Source of the DNA: Opitutaceae bacterium UBA2377
GTDB lineage: Bacteria; Verrucomicrobiota; Verrucomicrobiia; Opitutales; Opitutaceae
Assembly (NCBI GenBank): GCA_002344205.1
Contig: DDSZ01000011.1
Span: forward strand, 2,119-38,359
Length of the DNA: 36,241 nucleotides
Direction of reading: 5' to 3'
The position numbers and the translations under genes were made by a program. This document shows positions 23,131 through 31,059 of the stretch, in pieces. Position 1 is the stretch's first letter. Every line of letters begins with the position of its first letter. The notes beneath the pieces are model-generated. The model worked only from the letters and a program-made list of their open reading frames with translations. It searched no databases and was not told where the DNA came from.

Positions 23131-23961
23131 ATGGCTACGCTCCCCACTGCCGCCGAACGCTTTTGCTTCGAGACCCAAGGTTATCTCGTCCTCGAAAATT
23201 TTCTGGCCGCCGACCATGTCGCGCGGCTGCTCGCCGCCCTCGATGCGGCCGTGGCCCGCCGCCGCGCGGGTTATCCCGCGGGTTACAAGGCCGTCTGGCC
23301 GCCGAAGCAGAAAGCCGACCTCACGCAGGTCCACGGTGAGAAGAGCACGCGCATCCTCAACATCCTGGAGGATGACGCGCTTTTCCGGGAGCTGCTCGAC
23401 TGGCCGGCGCTGCTGCCCTACGTCCACGCCTTCTGCAACCGCGACCCGCACTACTGCGCGTCCGACGCCATCGTCGAGGAGACGGCCGACTTTCTGAAAC
23501 GCACCGACGGCTGGCACATCGACGGCAGCGACAACGGCTACCGCAGCCTGAGCCCGCAGATCCCGCTGCTGCAGCTGAAGGTCGGCTATTACCTGACCGA
23601 CATGACGCAGCCGTGGCGCGGCAACCTCACGCTCGTGCCCGGCAGTCACCTGGCCCGCGCCGAGCCCGCGCCCGAGGAGCGCCGCAAGCGCGAGCTCTTT
23701 CCCGGTGCGCTGCAGGTCTGTGCGCCGGCCGGCAGCGTGATCTTTTTTCACAACGCCATCTGGCACACCGCCGCGCCCTACGAGCCGTCCGCGCCCGGCC
23801 GCCGCATGCTTTACTACGCCTACGAGCACCCGTGGATGATGGCCAACACGGCGCACTGGGGTTACAGCCGGGATTTCTACAACCGGCAGCTTACGCCCGC
23901 GCAGCGCCAGTTCTTCCACGGCTTTCTCTTCGATCCGCCCGAGTGGCGCGGCGGGATCTGA
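23131..23961 (+). CDS. Phytanoyl-CoA dioxygenase (PhyH) family protein
   Basis: 276 residues. It is a non-heme Fe(II)/2-oxoglutarate oxygenase of the PhyH superfamily (double-stranded beta-helix). The N-terminus ETQGYLVLENFLAADHVARLLAAL is the typical entry helix. The metal triad is HID at 129-131 (H129, D131) plus H212 in NAIWHTAAP, and Arg224/225 can hold 2-oxoglutarate. NLTLVPGSHLARAEPAP is a family landmark. A weak promoter (TTGATT and TACCTA about 16 nt apart) may precede the gene in the 62 bp spacer. Such enzymes act on many small molecules, so the substrate cannot be named. It is followed by a second, divergent family member. Confidence 0.88.
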   Translation: MATLPTAAERFCFETQGYLVLENFLAADHVARLLAALDAAVARRRAGYPAGYKAVWPPKQKADLTQVHGEKSTRILNILEDDALFRELLDWPALLPYVHAFCNRDPHYCASDAIVEETADFLKRTDGWHIDGSDNGYRSLSPQIPLLQLKVGYYLTDMTQPWRGNLTLVPGSHLARAEPAPEERRKRELFPGALQVCAPAGSVIFFHNAIWHTAAPYEPSAPGRRMLYYAYEHPWMMANTAHWGYSRDFYNRQLTPAQRQFFHGFLFDPPEWRGGI

Positions 23962-23973
23962 GGGCTCTTGATT

Positions 23974-24768
23974 ATGACCACCCCGACCCCGAACACCCCC
24001 GATGCCACCATCCGCGCGTGGGTGGAGCAGTTCAACCGCGACGGTTATCTCTTTCTCAAGAACATCCTGCCGCCCGCGCTTTGCGCGGAACTGCGCGCCG
24101 ATCTCGACCGCATCCTGGAGGAAAAGGCCCGCCAGCCCGGCGGGAACGAGTCCGGCAGCAACGATTTTCTGCTGCGCGCGTTCGAGCACAGTCCGGCCAA
24201 CGTCCGGCTCTTTGATTTCGAGCCCATTGTCTCCTTCGCCGAGGCGCTGGTCGCGCCCGACTGCCACGTCATCCACAACAACTCCTTCAAGACCCGTCCC
24301 GGCGGCGGTCTTTCGACGTGGCACCAGGACGACCCGCCGCACTACCTCGTGACCGACGGCCAACCGCCGACCAACGTCCGCCTGCCCGTGCTTTTCTTCA
24401 CGGCGAACTATTACCTGACCGACGTGGACGAGATCGCGCACGGCGGCACCGAGGTCATTCCCGGCTCGCATCTCTTCGGCGCGCCGCCGCCGGGCGATTT
24501 CACCGGCACGGAGTGGGAGGCTAAGGTGCGCTACAACCTCGGCGGCGCCGGCAGCGTGATCCTGTTCAACAACCAGGTCTGGCACCGCGGCGGCCCCAAC
24601 CGCAGCGACCGCATCCGCTACATCACGCAGGTGACCTATGCCCGCCGGATCATCGGGCACAAATATTACCCCTTCATGAACTACCAGATGCCGGAACACA
24701 TTCACCGCGACGCCAACCCGCGCCTGAAGCGTCTCCTCGGCTTCCACCAGCGCGGCGCTTACGGCTGA
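23974..24768 (+). CDS. Phytanoyl-CoA dioxygenase (PhyH) family protein, second copy
   Basis: 264 residues from the ATG at 23974. A TTG at 23968 is also in frame, but AGGG at 23961-23964 is well placed for the ATG. The 12 bp spacing from the previous gene implies co-transcription. The PhyH fold is shown by [30 protein letters not shown] (H117, D119), [23 protein letters not shown], and the distal His204 in [13 protein letters not shown] with Arg following. It is only distantly similar to its neighbour, mainly at the motifs, so it is an old duplication or a separate recruitment and probably acts on a different step or substrate of one pathway. Confidence 0.88.
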   Translation: MTTPTPNTPDATIRAWVEQFNRDGYLFLKNILPPALCAELRADLDRILEEKARQPGGNESGSNDFLLRAFEHSPANVRLFDFEPIVSFAEALVAPDCHVIHNNSFKTRPGGGLSTWHQDDPPHYLVTDGQPPTNVRLPVLFFTANYYLTDVDEIAHGGTEVIPGSHLFGAPPPGDFTGTEWEAKVRYNLGGAGSVILFNNQVWHRGGPNRSDRIRYITQVTYARRIIGHKYYPFMNYQMPEHIHRDANPRLKRLLGFHQRGAYG

Positions 24769-24778
24769 GCGCCGGGCC

Positions 24779-24796
24779 GGCGCACGGGCGTGCGCC
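24779..24796. terminator. Hairpin GGCGCAC-GGGC-GTGCGCC
   Basis: A perfect 7-bp stem with a 4 nt loop, 10 bp after the stop of the second PhyH gene and before the YchJ gene. There is no T-tract, so classical intrinsic termination is doubtful, but its position at the end of the ABC-SGNH-PhyH run fits a transcript end. Confidence 0.4.
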
Positions 24797-24854
24797 AAAT
24801 CCGACCCTTATCTGGGCACTCGCCATCTGCGTCCGGCCCGTCCTAATCCCGGTT

Positions 24855-25361
24855 GTGAGTTCCACGCCGACTGCTTCCACCCTCGTCTCCACCTCGCCCT
24901 GTCCCTGTGGCAGCGAGCGCAATTTTGGCGACTGCTGCGCGCCCATTATCGCCGGGACCACGCCGGCCCCCGATGCCGAGGCGCTGATGCGCTCCCGCTA
25001 CACGGCGCACGTGGTGCACGACACCCGCTACCTCGACCGCACCTATCTGCCGACCGCCAAGCTGGCGCCGTCCGGGGACGTCGCGCCGCCGGCGACGAAG
25101 TGGGTGAAGCTCGTGATCAACCGCCACGATGCGCAGGTCCGCCCCGGCGTGTCGCACGTGGATTTCTCCGCACATTTCACTGAGAACGGCACGGCGGGTG
25201 TGATGCACGAGAAATCCGAGTTCGAGCTGATCGACGGCCGGTGGTTTTTCACCCGCACGCTCCGGCAGGGACCGGCGCCGGTGGTGGCCGCCGCCAAGGT
25301 CGGGCGCAACGATCCGTGTCCGTGCGGCTCCGGGAAGAAATACAAGAAGTGCTGCGGTTGA
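24855..25361 (+). CDS. YchJ-family protein with SEC-C motifs at both ends
   Basis: 168 residues from a GTG at 24855 (MSSTPTAS); no ATG gives a full N-terminal motif. The N-terminal zinc motif [17 protein letters not shown] (about 16-32) and C-terminal [14 protein letters not shown] (about 155-168) are both SEC-C motifs like the one at the end of SecA. Between them is the YchJ NTF2-like domain ([51 protein letters not shown]). The family is widespread and its role is not settled. It is cytoplasmic. The gene converges with the membrane protein gene at 25402, 40 bp away. Confidence 0.9.
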   Translation: MSSTPTASTLVSTSPCPCGSERNFGDCCAPIIAGTTPAPDAEALMRSRYTAHVVHDTRYLDRTYLPTAKLAPSGDVAPPATKWVKLVINRHDAQVRPGVSHVDFSAHFTENGTAGVMHEKSEFELIDGRWFFTRTLRQGPAPVVAAAKVGRNDPCPCGSGKKYKKCCG

Positions 25362-25401
25362 GCGCCGCGCGCTGACCGCGCACGCTTGCCGGGCCGTCGG
25401 C

Positions 25402-26004
25402 TCAGGAAGACAGCTCGCGTAGTGCGGCCTGCAGTTCGCGCAGCCGCGGCTCGATCGTGCGGCGGACCGCCTGCCGGTTCAGCCAGAGCGTCACGGCGCC
25501 GACGCCGGCCATGATGGCACCGAACCACACGAGCCGCCACACCATGGCGGTGGTGAGCTGGCCGGGCACGGCCAGATGCACAGACCAGACGAGCAGGGCG
25601 ATGGCGACCAGCAGCGGCAGGAGATACCACCAGGCGACGTTGCGCAAAAGCCGGCGCTGGTGATCAAGTTCCGCGATCTCCGCCTCCAGCCGCGTGCGCA
25701 GCGGGGCTTCGGGCGCGGGGGCGGCGCGGCGGGCCCGGCGGCGTTCGCGGATGAACACCGCCGTCACGCCGAGCACGAGGGCCACGGCGATCCACGCCGG
25801 CCAGGCGGCGGCACCGGCCAGCAGCGGCGGCAGGCTGAACATCGCGGCGACAAAGAGCCCGGTTCCCGCCTCCAGCCAGTCGCGCCGGGCGAGGCCGCGG
25901 GCGAACCGGCGGCGTTGCGTTTCAAAGGCGGCTTCGTCCCAGGCCGCCGCCGCCGGGGCGGCGGGTTGGGTCTGCCAGAGATTTTCCAGTTCATGCCATT
26001 TCAT
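25402..26004 (-). CDS. Membrane protein coupled to ECF sigma factor (possible anti-sigma factor)
   Basis: 200 residues. A cytoplasmic N-terminus (MKWHELENLWQTQ, about 1-45) resembles that of proteins placed after ECF sigma genes. Two hydrophobic segments follow (about 46-85), then a basic helical loop (RERRRARRAAPAPEAPLRTRLEAEIAELDHQRRLLRN) and two more segments (about 123-175) with a helical C-terminus. It overlaps the sigma factor gene by 14 bp, which strongly implies a functional pair. It has no zinc anti-sigma motif (HxxxCxxC), so an anti-sigma role rests on context only. The call of four membrane segments is solid. Confidence 0.75.
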   Translation of the reverse strand: MKWHELENLWQTQPAAPAAAAWDEAAFETQRRRFARGLARRDWLEAGTGLFVAAMFSLPPLLAGAAAWPAWIAVALVLGVTAVFIRERRRARRAAPAPEAPLRTRLEAEIAELDHQRRLLRNVAWWYLLPLLVAIALLVWSVHLAVPGQLTTAMVWRLVWFGAIMAGVGAVTLWLNRQAVRRTIEPRLRELQAALRELSS

Positions 26005-26521
26005 CGAGGATGCCTTTCATCTGCGCCTTGAGGCGCTGCCGGGCGCGGTTGAGCGCGACGCCGACGTGGTTTTCGGTGAGGCCGGTGATCTCCGCGATTT
26101 CGCGGTAGGCCAGTCCGTCCAGTTGCAAAAGCAGGAGGGAGCGGTCGCTGTCGGGCAGCGCCTGCAGCGCCGTGTAGATGCGGTCGAGCAGGTCGTTGCG
26201 CTCCGTGGTGGCGGCGGGGCCGGGCAGGCCGCTGGCGAGCGTGCCGAGATCCGCCTCATGGTCGGTGCGCTGTTCGCGCCGGCCGGTGTTGCGCCGCCAG
26301 GTGAAGGCGGTGTTCAGGCAGACCCGGTAGATCCAGGTGGAGGCGGCGGATTGGCCGGCAAACCGCGGCTCGGAAAGCCACACCTGGTAGGCGAGCTCGC
26401 GCTCAAGGTCCGCCCGCTCGCGTTCGCCGCGGGCATGGCTGCGGGCGATCTTGGCGAGGATGCCGCCGTGCGCCACCATCCAGGCGGCGAAACGGGATTC
26501 ATTTCCGGACATGGCTTTCAT
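25991..26521 (-). CDS. ECF-family RNA polymerase sigma factor
   Basis: 176 residues; an ATG 3 codons later is an equally good start and has a purine-rich leader (GAAAG). Region 2 is FAAWMVAHGGILAKIARSHARG through YQVWLSEPRFAGQSAASTWIYRVCLNTAF, with the STWIYRVCLN helix that recognises the -10 element. Region 4 is ALPDSDRSLLLLQLDGLAYREIAEITGLTENHVGVALNRARQRL, a helix-turn-helix for the -35 element. It directs transcription of a stress or envelope regulon that cannot be named here. It is followed directly by the membrane protein gene, which may hold it inactive. Confidence 0.9.
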   Translation of the reverse strand: MKAMSGNESRFAAWMVAHGGILAKIARSHARGERERADLERELAYQVWLSEPRFAGQSAASTWIYRVCLNTAFTWRRNTGRREQRTDHEADLGTLASGLPGPAATTERNDLLDRIYTALQALPDSDRSLLLLQLDGLAYREIAEITGLTENHVGVALNRARQRLKAQMKGILDEMA

Positions 26522-26576
26522 TCACCGGGGTCAGTATCCCGCCCCCGGGGTGGGCTTACAAAGAATCTTTGCCGCC

Positions 26577-28247
26577 TCACCGCAGCCAGAAGCTGAAGTA
26601 AACGTAGATGCCGAGCACCAGGGCGAGGACGAGGGCGGTGGCGGCGACTTCCGGCGCGCCCCACGAAGCGCGCGTCTCGGCCTTCTGGGCCGGGGTGAGC
26701 GCGTGGTAGGTGAGCCCGGCGATTTTTTTCTCCGGCTGGGCGGGGGCGGTCAGCGACACGCCGACGACCACCACGATGCTGATGAGGAAAAGCCAGCCCG
26801 AGGCGTAGAGGAAATTGTAGGCACCGATGGCGTGGAGCAGGCCGGTGTCGCCGAAAGCGCCTCCGCCGTCGAAGGCCTGCAGGGTGAGCTTGGTCATGCC
26901 GAGGACGAAGCCAGTCACGAGCCCGGCAAACGCGCCGCGGGCGTTGATGCGCTTGAAGAACAGCCCGAGCAGAAAGGTCGCGGTGATCGGCGGGGCGAGG
27001 TAACCCTGCACGCTCTGCAGGTATTGGTAGAGTCCGCCGGCGGAGATGTGCTTCATCACCGGGATCCAGATGACGCCGAGCACGACGACCGTGCCGGTGG
27101 CGAGCCGGCCGACGCGCACGAGTTCCTGCTCGGGCCGGCCGGGCCGGATTTTCTCGTAGATGTCCACGGTGAAAAGTGTCGCGCAGGAGTTGAACAGCGA
27201 GGCCAGCGAACTCATGAGCGCCGAGAGCAGCCCGGCCACGACGATACCGCGCAGGCCCTCGGGCAGGAGCGAGGCGACCATGGTGGGGAAGACGAGGTCG
27301 CCGTTCATGCCGCCGCCGGTGCCGGCCGGAATGGTGATCACGCCCTTGGTGTGGAGCGCGTAGCCGATCATGCCGGGCACGAGAAAAATGAAAACCGGCA
27401 GGACCTTCAGGAAGGCGCCGAAGATGGCGCCCCGCCGGGCGTCGCGCAGCGATTTCGCCGCCAGCGTGCGCTGCACGATGTATTGGTCGGTGCACCAATA
27501 CCAGATGCCCACGATGGGCGAAGCGATCATGATGCCGAGCCAGGGAAACTCCGGGTCGCTCAACGGCCGCCAGAGGGCGAAGCGCGCGGGATCCGCCGCG
27601 AGCACGGCCTTCAGTTCGCCCCAGCCGCCGAGCTGCTGCAGCCCGAACCAGGTGATGAAGACCGAGCCGAAGAGCAGTAGGCCGGTCTGCGCCACCTCGG
27701 TGTAAACCACGGCCCGCAGCCCGCCGATCACGGTGTAGATGCCGGTGAGCACGACGGTGGTGAACGCGCCGACCCAGAAGGCGTTTTCCGGCGAGCCGAA
27801 GGTGTCGGGCAGCAGCGTCATGAAGACCACCGCGCCGGCATAGACCGTGACGGAAACCTTCGTGAACACGTAGGCCACGAGCGACACGATCGAGAGCGTC
27901 CACCGCGCGCGGCTGTCGAACCGCCGCTCCAGGAACTCCGGCATCGTGAACACCCCGGAGCGGTAATAGAACGGCACGAAGACCCAGCCCAGCATGAGCA
28001 TGATCCACGCGTGCAGTTCCCAGTGCGCCATCGCCATGCCGCTGGAGGCGCCGTTGCCGGCGAGGCCGACGATGTGTTCGGAGCCGATGTTGGAGGCGAG
28101 CAGCGAACAGCCGACGACGAACCACGGGAGGTTGCGTCCGGCGAGGAAGTAGTCGGCCGTGGTCTTCGTCTGCCGCGAGGAGCGCCAGGCGATGACGGCG
28201 AGCACGACGAAGTAGGCGGCGATGATGGTCCAGTCGAGCGGGGTCAT
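26577..28247 (-). CDS. Sodium:solute symporter (SSS family)
   Basis: 556 residues with about 13-14 membrane segments. SSS/SGLT-family marks include TADYFLAGRNLPWFVVGCSLLASNIGSEHIVGLAG (TM1-2 with the first Na+ site region), GLRAVVYTEVAQTGLLLFG, ASPIVGIWYWCTDQYIVQRTLAAKS (the SGLT-like WYWCTDQ motif), and GLLSALMSSLASLFNSCATLFTVDIYEKI (TM8 with Ser/Thr Na+ ligands). The WYWCTDQYIVQR signature places it with sugar-type (SGLT/SglT-like) members, so a Na+-driven monosaccharide or inositol importer is likely. It is transcribed alone; the sigma factor gene downstream on the same strand is 55 bp away. Confidence 0.92.
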   Translation of the reverse strand: MTPLDWTIIAAYFVVLAVIAWRSSRQTKTTADYFLAGRNLPWFVVGCSLLASNIGSEHIVGLAGNGASSGMAMAHWELHAWIMLMLGWVFVPFYYRSGVFTMPEFLERRFDSRARWTLSIVSLVAYVFTKVSVTVYAGAVVFMTLLPDTFGSPENAFWVGAFTTVVLTGIYTVIGGLRAVVYTEVAQTGLLLFGSVFITWFGLQQLGGWGELKAVLAADPARFALWRPLSDPEFPWLGIMIASPIVGIWYWCTDQYIVQRTLAAKSLRDARRGAIFGAFLKVLPVFIFLVPGMIGYALHTKGVITIPAGTGGGMNGDLVFPTMVASLLPEGLRGIVVAGLLSALMSSLASLFNSCATLFTVDIYEKIRPGRPEQELVRVGRLATGTVVVLGVIWIPVMKHISAGGLYQYLQSVQGYLAPPITATFLLGLFFKRINARGAFAGLVTGFVLGMTKLTLQAFDGGGAFGDTGLLHAIGAYNFLYASGWLFLISIVVVVGVSLTAPAQPEKKIAGLTYHALTPAQKAETRASWGAPEVAATALVLALVLGIYVYFSFWLR

Positions 28248-28324
28248 GGCGGGGTAGGGGCCCGGTCAAACTGGCCCGAAGCCGTGCCCCCGCGCAAGCC
28301 CGTTGGTCCGCCCGGCGCGGGGCC

Positions 28325-28723
28325 TCAGGGCTGACCCCGCGCGGCGGCGCCCGTGATCTGGCGCAGCCGCTGGCCGATGCCCTCGGCGAGCAAAATCATG
28401 TCCGCGGCCTCGGCGGCGCCGAGATGGATGCGGCAGTTCCGGCCCCAGAGATCCAGCCACGCGGCGAAGTGCCGCTCCTCAAGCTGCAGCGGGATGTGTC
28501 TGGCCGCCATCCCGCCGCCGTAGAGCCGGGGACCGCCGGTCATGCCCGACCAGAAATCGGCGATCTTTTCGAGGTGGGCCGGCCAGTCGGTGACATGGGC
28601 GGCGAAAATGGGCGCAATCTCCCGTTGCTGGCGCACGTCGGCGTAGAAGTGCCGCAACAGGTGCAGCAGCGGGCCGCGCCCGCCGATGCGGTCGTAAAGG
28701 GTGGTCGTGATGGCGGGATCCAT
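28325..28723 (-). CDS. Truncated hemoglobin, group III-like
   Basis: 132 residues from the ATG at 28723. A longer form from 28753 is possible, but the FNR-type promoter would start its RNA downstream of that codon, and MDPAITTTLYDRIGG is the usual N-terminus. Family features are LYDRIGGRGPLLHLLRHFYADV, IFAAHVTDWPAHLEKIADFWSGMTGGPRLYGG, and the AARHIPLQLEERHFAAWLDLW stretch with a likely heme-binding His76, all as in group III truncated globins. These bind O2 or NO in the cytoplasm and protect against nitrosative stress or serve low-oxygen respiration. The gene stands alone behind an anaerobic-type regulatory box. Confidence 0.88.
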   Translation of the reverse strand: MDPAITTTLYDRIGGRGPLLHLLRHFYADVRQQREIAPIFAAHVTDWPAHLEKIADFWSGMTGGPRLYGGGMAARHIPLQLEERHFAAWLDLWGRNCRIHLGAAEAADMILLAEGIGQRLRQITGAAARGQP

Positions 28724-28739
28724 GGGCAAAACGGGCGTC

Positions 28740-28745
28740 AGTTTA
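28740..28745 (-). promoter_or_regulatory. Predicted -10 element TAAACT of the truncated hemoglobin promoter
   Basis: TAAACT (four of six matches to TATAAT) lies 22 nt from the FNR-type box. The predicted RNA would begin near 28733, giving a leader of about 10 nt before the ATG at 28723. No other -35 element is needed in a class II activated promoter. Confidence 0.6.
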
Positions 28746-28767
28746 CCCACCATGCGTCCGGCCCGCC

Positions 28768-28781
28768 TTGATGCACGTCAA
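28768..28781 (-). promoter_or_regulatory. FNR/ANR-type binding site TTGAT-N4-GTCAA
   Basis: TTGATGCACGTCAA matches the ANR/FNR family consensus (TTGAT-N4-(A/G)TCAA) at all ten defined positions and sits in an outer palindrome CTTGA...TCAAG. Read towards the hemoglobin gene it is followed after exactly 22 nt by TAAACT, so it would centre at -41.5 of the promoter, the class II activator position. Confidence 0.75.
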
Positions 28782-28798
28782 GATCCGGCCGCCGTTTT

Positions 28799-29578
28799 TT
28801 AGGCCGGTCCGCGCCGCGATCTGCGCAGGCCGATGAAAAATACGACGCCGGTGATGACCAGCGCCACCGGGCTGGCGAAGACCGCGTAGAGCGGCCAGAG
28901 GTTCGAGCCCTGCGACAGAGCATACAGGCAAAACGCATACACCGGCAGCATGAAGGCCAGCGGCAGCGCCGAGAGCAGCCGCAGCGGCCCGCGCAATTTC
29001 ACGAGGGCCAGCACCTGCAGCAGCGGATAGCCGGGAACCGCGACAAAGGCGACGGGCACGAGCAGCAGCATCAGGCCGGAAAACAGCCAGCCCAGCGGGG
29101 AACGCTTCGCGGCGGTTTCCACCGCAGGCAGATTGCGCTGCGCCGCCATCATCTCCGCCGCCCAGGCCTCGGCGGCCGGCTCGGCGGCGCCGGCCCGCCA
29201 CTCGACGTTGCACGGGAAGCTTACCTCGCGCAGGAGATTCCACTGCGCATCGGTCACCCGCACGCGCACTTCGTCGATCTGCACGCCGGCCTCGCCGGCC
29301 AGCCACACGACGGCATCGCCCTGACCCGCCGGATACGCCGGGGCCGGATTGTTGACCATGCGCGCCCGCGGTTCGCCCTGCCAATAGCCCCGGGCCTGGA
29401 ACCGCAACGGCGCCGGCCAGGCGTAGGCCAGTTGCAGATACAGGGATTGGTTGGCGGCCAGTCTTTCTTCCTCCGGAGTGACAGCGCGCACCTCAACCGC
29501 AGGTTCCTGGGCGAAGGCGGCGGCGGTCATCACCGCACCGACCCATCCGGCCCGCACCCAGCTTGGCACCTTCGTCAT
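28799..29578 (-). CDS. Membrane protein with periplasmic domain, unknown function
   Basis: 259 residues from the ATG at 29578, chosen because MTKVPSWVRAGWVGAVMTAAAFA is a normal signal peptide. The periplasmic part (about 24-150) looks beta-rich, with a single pair of motifs (YLQLAYAWPAPLRFQARGYW, VRVRVTDAQWNLLREVSFPCNVEWR). After a helical linker come three hydrophobic segments (about 162-182, 200-220 and 226-250) and a short basic tail. I do not recognise a family. It is on the same strand as the hemoglobin gene and ends 18 bp upstream of that gene's FNR-type box, so it is not under it. No Cys pair or catalytic motif is visible. Confidence 0.7.
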   Translation of the reverse strand: MTKVPSWVRAGWVGAVMTAAAFAQEPAVEVRAVTPEEERLAANQSLYLQLAYAWPAPLRFQARGYWQGEPRARMVNNPAPAYPAGQGDAVVWLAGEAGVQIDEVRVRVTDAQWNLLREVSFPCNVEWRAGAAEPAAEAWAAEMMAAQRNLPAVETAAKRSPLGWLFSGLMLLLVPVAFVAVPGYPLLQVLALVKLRGPLRLLSALPLAFMLPVYAFCLYALSQGSNLWPLYAVFASPVALVITGVVFFIGLRRSRRGPA

Positions 29579-29676
29579 GCCGGCATTATTGCCGGCGGCG
29601 GTGCGCGGGCGAGCCTGCAAGCATGGGGATTGCTCCCTATAACGGTTGAAAATGTCGTAGCGCGGTCCGCTTGGCC

Positions 29677-29760
29677 TGTCCGCCGTAGCCTTGCTGTGTC
29701 CGCCGAAGCCTCTGGCGAAGGTGGGGCGACGGCGGAAGAGCGGGCCCTACCGGCGCTACC
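29677..29760. repeat. Intergenic repeat cluster (TGTCCGCC direct repeats and GGTAGGGCCC palindrome arm)
   Basis: TGTCCGCCGTAGCC at 29677 and TGTCCGCCGAAGCC at 29697 are 14-nt direct repeats with one mismatch, 20 bp apart. They are followed by the inverted match GGCGACGGCGGA (from about 29726) and, on the complement from 29760, GGTAGCGCCGGTAGGGCCCG, related to the GGTAGGG repeat at 6549. The whole stretch lies between the unknown membrane protein gene and the acetyltransferase gene. Confidence 0.6.
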
Positions 29761-29797
29761 GCGCCCAGTTGCGACGGCCGGTTTGATTTGAACCGCT

Positions 29798-30574
29798 CTA
29801 GCCTGACGGGCTTGGCGGATTGAAGAGCAGCAGCGTGCCGATCCGCCGGTAGCCCATCGCGGCGTAGAGTTTGGCACCGGCGTGGCCGGCCAGCAACACG
29901 GCCTGCCTGGTGCCGTGCCGGCGGTCGTCGCGCAGCATTTTTGCCAGCAGCGCCGAGCCGATGCCCTGCCGGCGGTGCGCCGGTTGCACGAACATGCTGG
30001 AGCACCAGGTGCCGTGCGCGCAGACACCGCTCCGCACCCAGCCGACGACCTTGCCGCCGCTCCGCGCGGCATAGGCCCGCAGCGGGGCGGCGGCCTGCAG
30101 GTGCGCCGGCAGGATCTGCGACCAGCCGGCGGCTTGGTTGACGGCATCGGCCAACGCCGGCGCGAGCACGCGCGTGATTTTTGCCGGTGAAGCCACCCGC
30201 GGGATTCTGCGCAGGTCGTGCACCATGAAGGCCTCGGTGCCCGCCAGCCGGTAGCCGAGCATTTTGTAGGCGGCGCGCACTTCGGCTTCGTTAGCGCCGG
30301 CGGGCACGATCACGCAAAGCGCGAAGCGCCCGCGGTGCCGCGCGCGCAGAGTGGCGTGAACTTTGTTCGGCGGCTCGTCCGTCGCCACCCATTCCTCCCG
30401 GCGGGCGTCCGCCGCCTTTTGGCGCGGGGCGTCCCGCATGACCCAAAGCGAGCCGAACCGTTGGGCGAGATAAGGGTGGGTGAAGCTGCGGGTGAAAGTG
30501 AAGCCCTCGACAAAAACGGTGATCGCGCGGGCCAGCTCATTCTTTGCCGGGGTGGGGGCGCGGGGCGGGGCCAT
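29798..30574 (-). CDS. GNAT-family N-acetyltransferase
   Basis: 258 residues from the ATG at 30574; earlier in-frame codons give Arg-rich shadow sequence and run into the divergent gene. The C-terminal 120 residues are a GNAT domain: GGKVVGWVRSG (strand 4), SSMFVQPAHRRQGIGSALLAKML (acetyl-CoA pyrophosphate loop RRQGIG) and GAKLYAAMGYRRIGTLLLF. The N-terminal half (about 20-130) carries a partial second GNAT-like fold (FALCVIVPAGANEAEVRAAYKMLGYRLAGTEAFMVHDL), so the protein may be a tandem GNAT with a degenerate first half. It is cytoplasmic; the acceptor is unknown. It diverges from the fluoride-channel genes. Confidence 0.85.
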   Translation of the reverse strand: MAPPRAPTPAKNELARAITVFVEGFTFTRSFTHPYLAQRFGSLWVMRDAPRQKAADARREEWVATDEPPNKVHATLRARHRGRFALCVIVPAGANEAEVRAAYKMLGYRLAGTEAFMVHDLRRIPRVASPAKITRVLAPALADAVNQAAGWSQILPAHLQAAAPLRAYAARSGGKVVGWVRSGVCAHGTWCSSMFVQPAHRRQGIGSALLAKMLRDDRRHGTRQAVLLAGHAGAKLYAAMGYRRIGTLLLFNPPSPSG

Positions 30575-30669
30575 GCAGGGGATTCTTTCCCAACAACGCA
30601 GCCGGGGCGAGCTTGGTTTGACGCGGTTTTTCGCATCGCCGAAGGAAGCGATTCGCCTACAACCGGCGC

Positions 30670-31059
30670 GTGCCTTCCTGGTCCATGCTTCTCCTGACCT
30701 TCGCCGGCAGCGCGCTGGGCGGACTGGCCCGGCATCTGTTCGGTGGGTGGGTGGACCGGCGGACGGGCGGCGGATTTCCCTTCGGCACGCTGGCGGTGAA
30801 TGTTTCCGGCGCACTGGTGATCGGCCTGGTGGCCGGGGTGCGTTTGGAGGCGGCGGCCGACGCGGTGATGGTCCGCCAGTTCCTGATGTATGGGCTGCTC
30901 GGCGGCTACACCACGGTGTCCACTTTCTCCCTCAACACACTCAGTCTGCTGCAAACGGGCGCGTGGCCACGGGCGGCGGCGAATGTCGCCGGTTCCTTTT
31001 TCCTCTGCCTGGGTGCGGTCTGGCTCGGGCTGGTGCTGGCCGGAGGATCAAGTCCATGA
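30670..31059 (+). CDS. crcB: Fluoride channel subunit FluC/CrcB (first of pair)
   Basis: 129 residues from a GTG at 30670; an ATG at 30685 is also possible. There are four membrane segments. CrcB marks are GSALGGLARHLFGGW, FGTLAVNVSGALVIGLVAG and GLLGGYTTVSTFSLNTLSLLQ, whose Asn, Phe and polar track line the fluoride pore. FluC exports fluoride passively as a dual-topology dimer. Here two different subunits are encoded in tandem, as in species with a heterodimeric channel. The 95 bp upstream show no match to the fluoride riboswitch consensus that I can recognise. Confidence 0.93.
   Translation: MPSWSMLLLTFAGSALGGLARHLFGGWVDRRTGGGFPFGTLAVNVSGALVIGLVAGVRLEAAADAVMVRQFLMYGLLGGYTTVSTFSLNTLSLLQTGAWPRAAANVAGSFFLCLGAVWLGLVLAGGSSP

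Noticed and set aside
23113..24798. 561-codon open frame on the - strand opposite both PhyH genes
   Set aside because: It spans two separate genes and their spacer, with Val/Gly/Arg-rich shadow composition; the PhyH motifs lie on the + strand.
26518..28269. 583-codon open frame on the - strand overlapping the sodium symporter in another frame
   Set aside because: Arg/His/Pro/Leu-rich with no hydrophobic segments, against a clear 13-segment SSS protein in the neighbouring frame.
30575..30669. Fluoride riboswitch upstream of the crcB pair
   Set aside because: I looked for the short pseudoknot consensus and found no convincing match; the spacer is also short. A covariance-model search would settle it.
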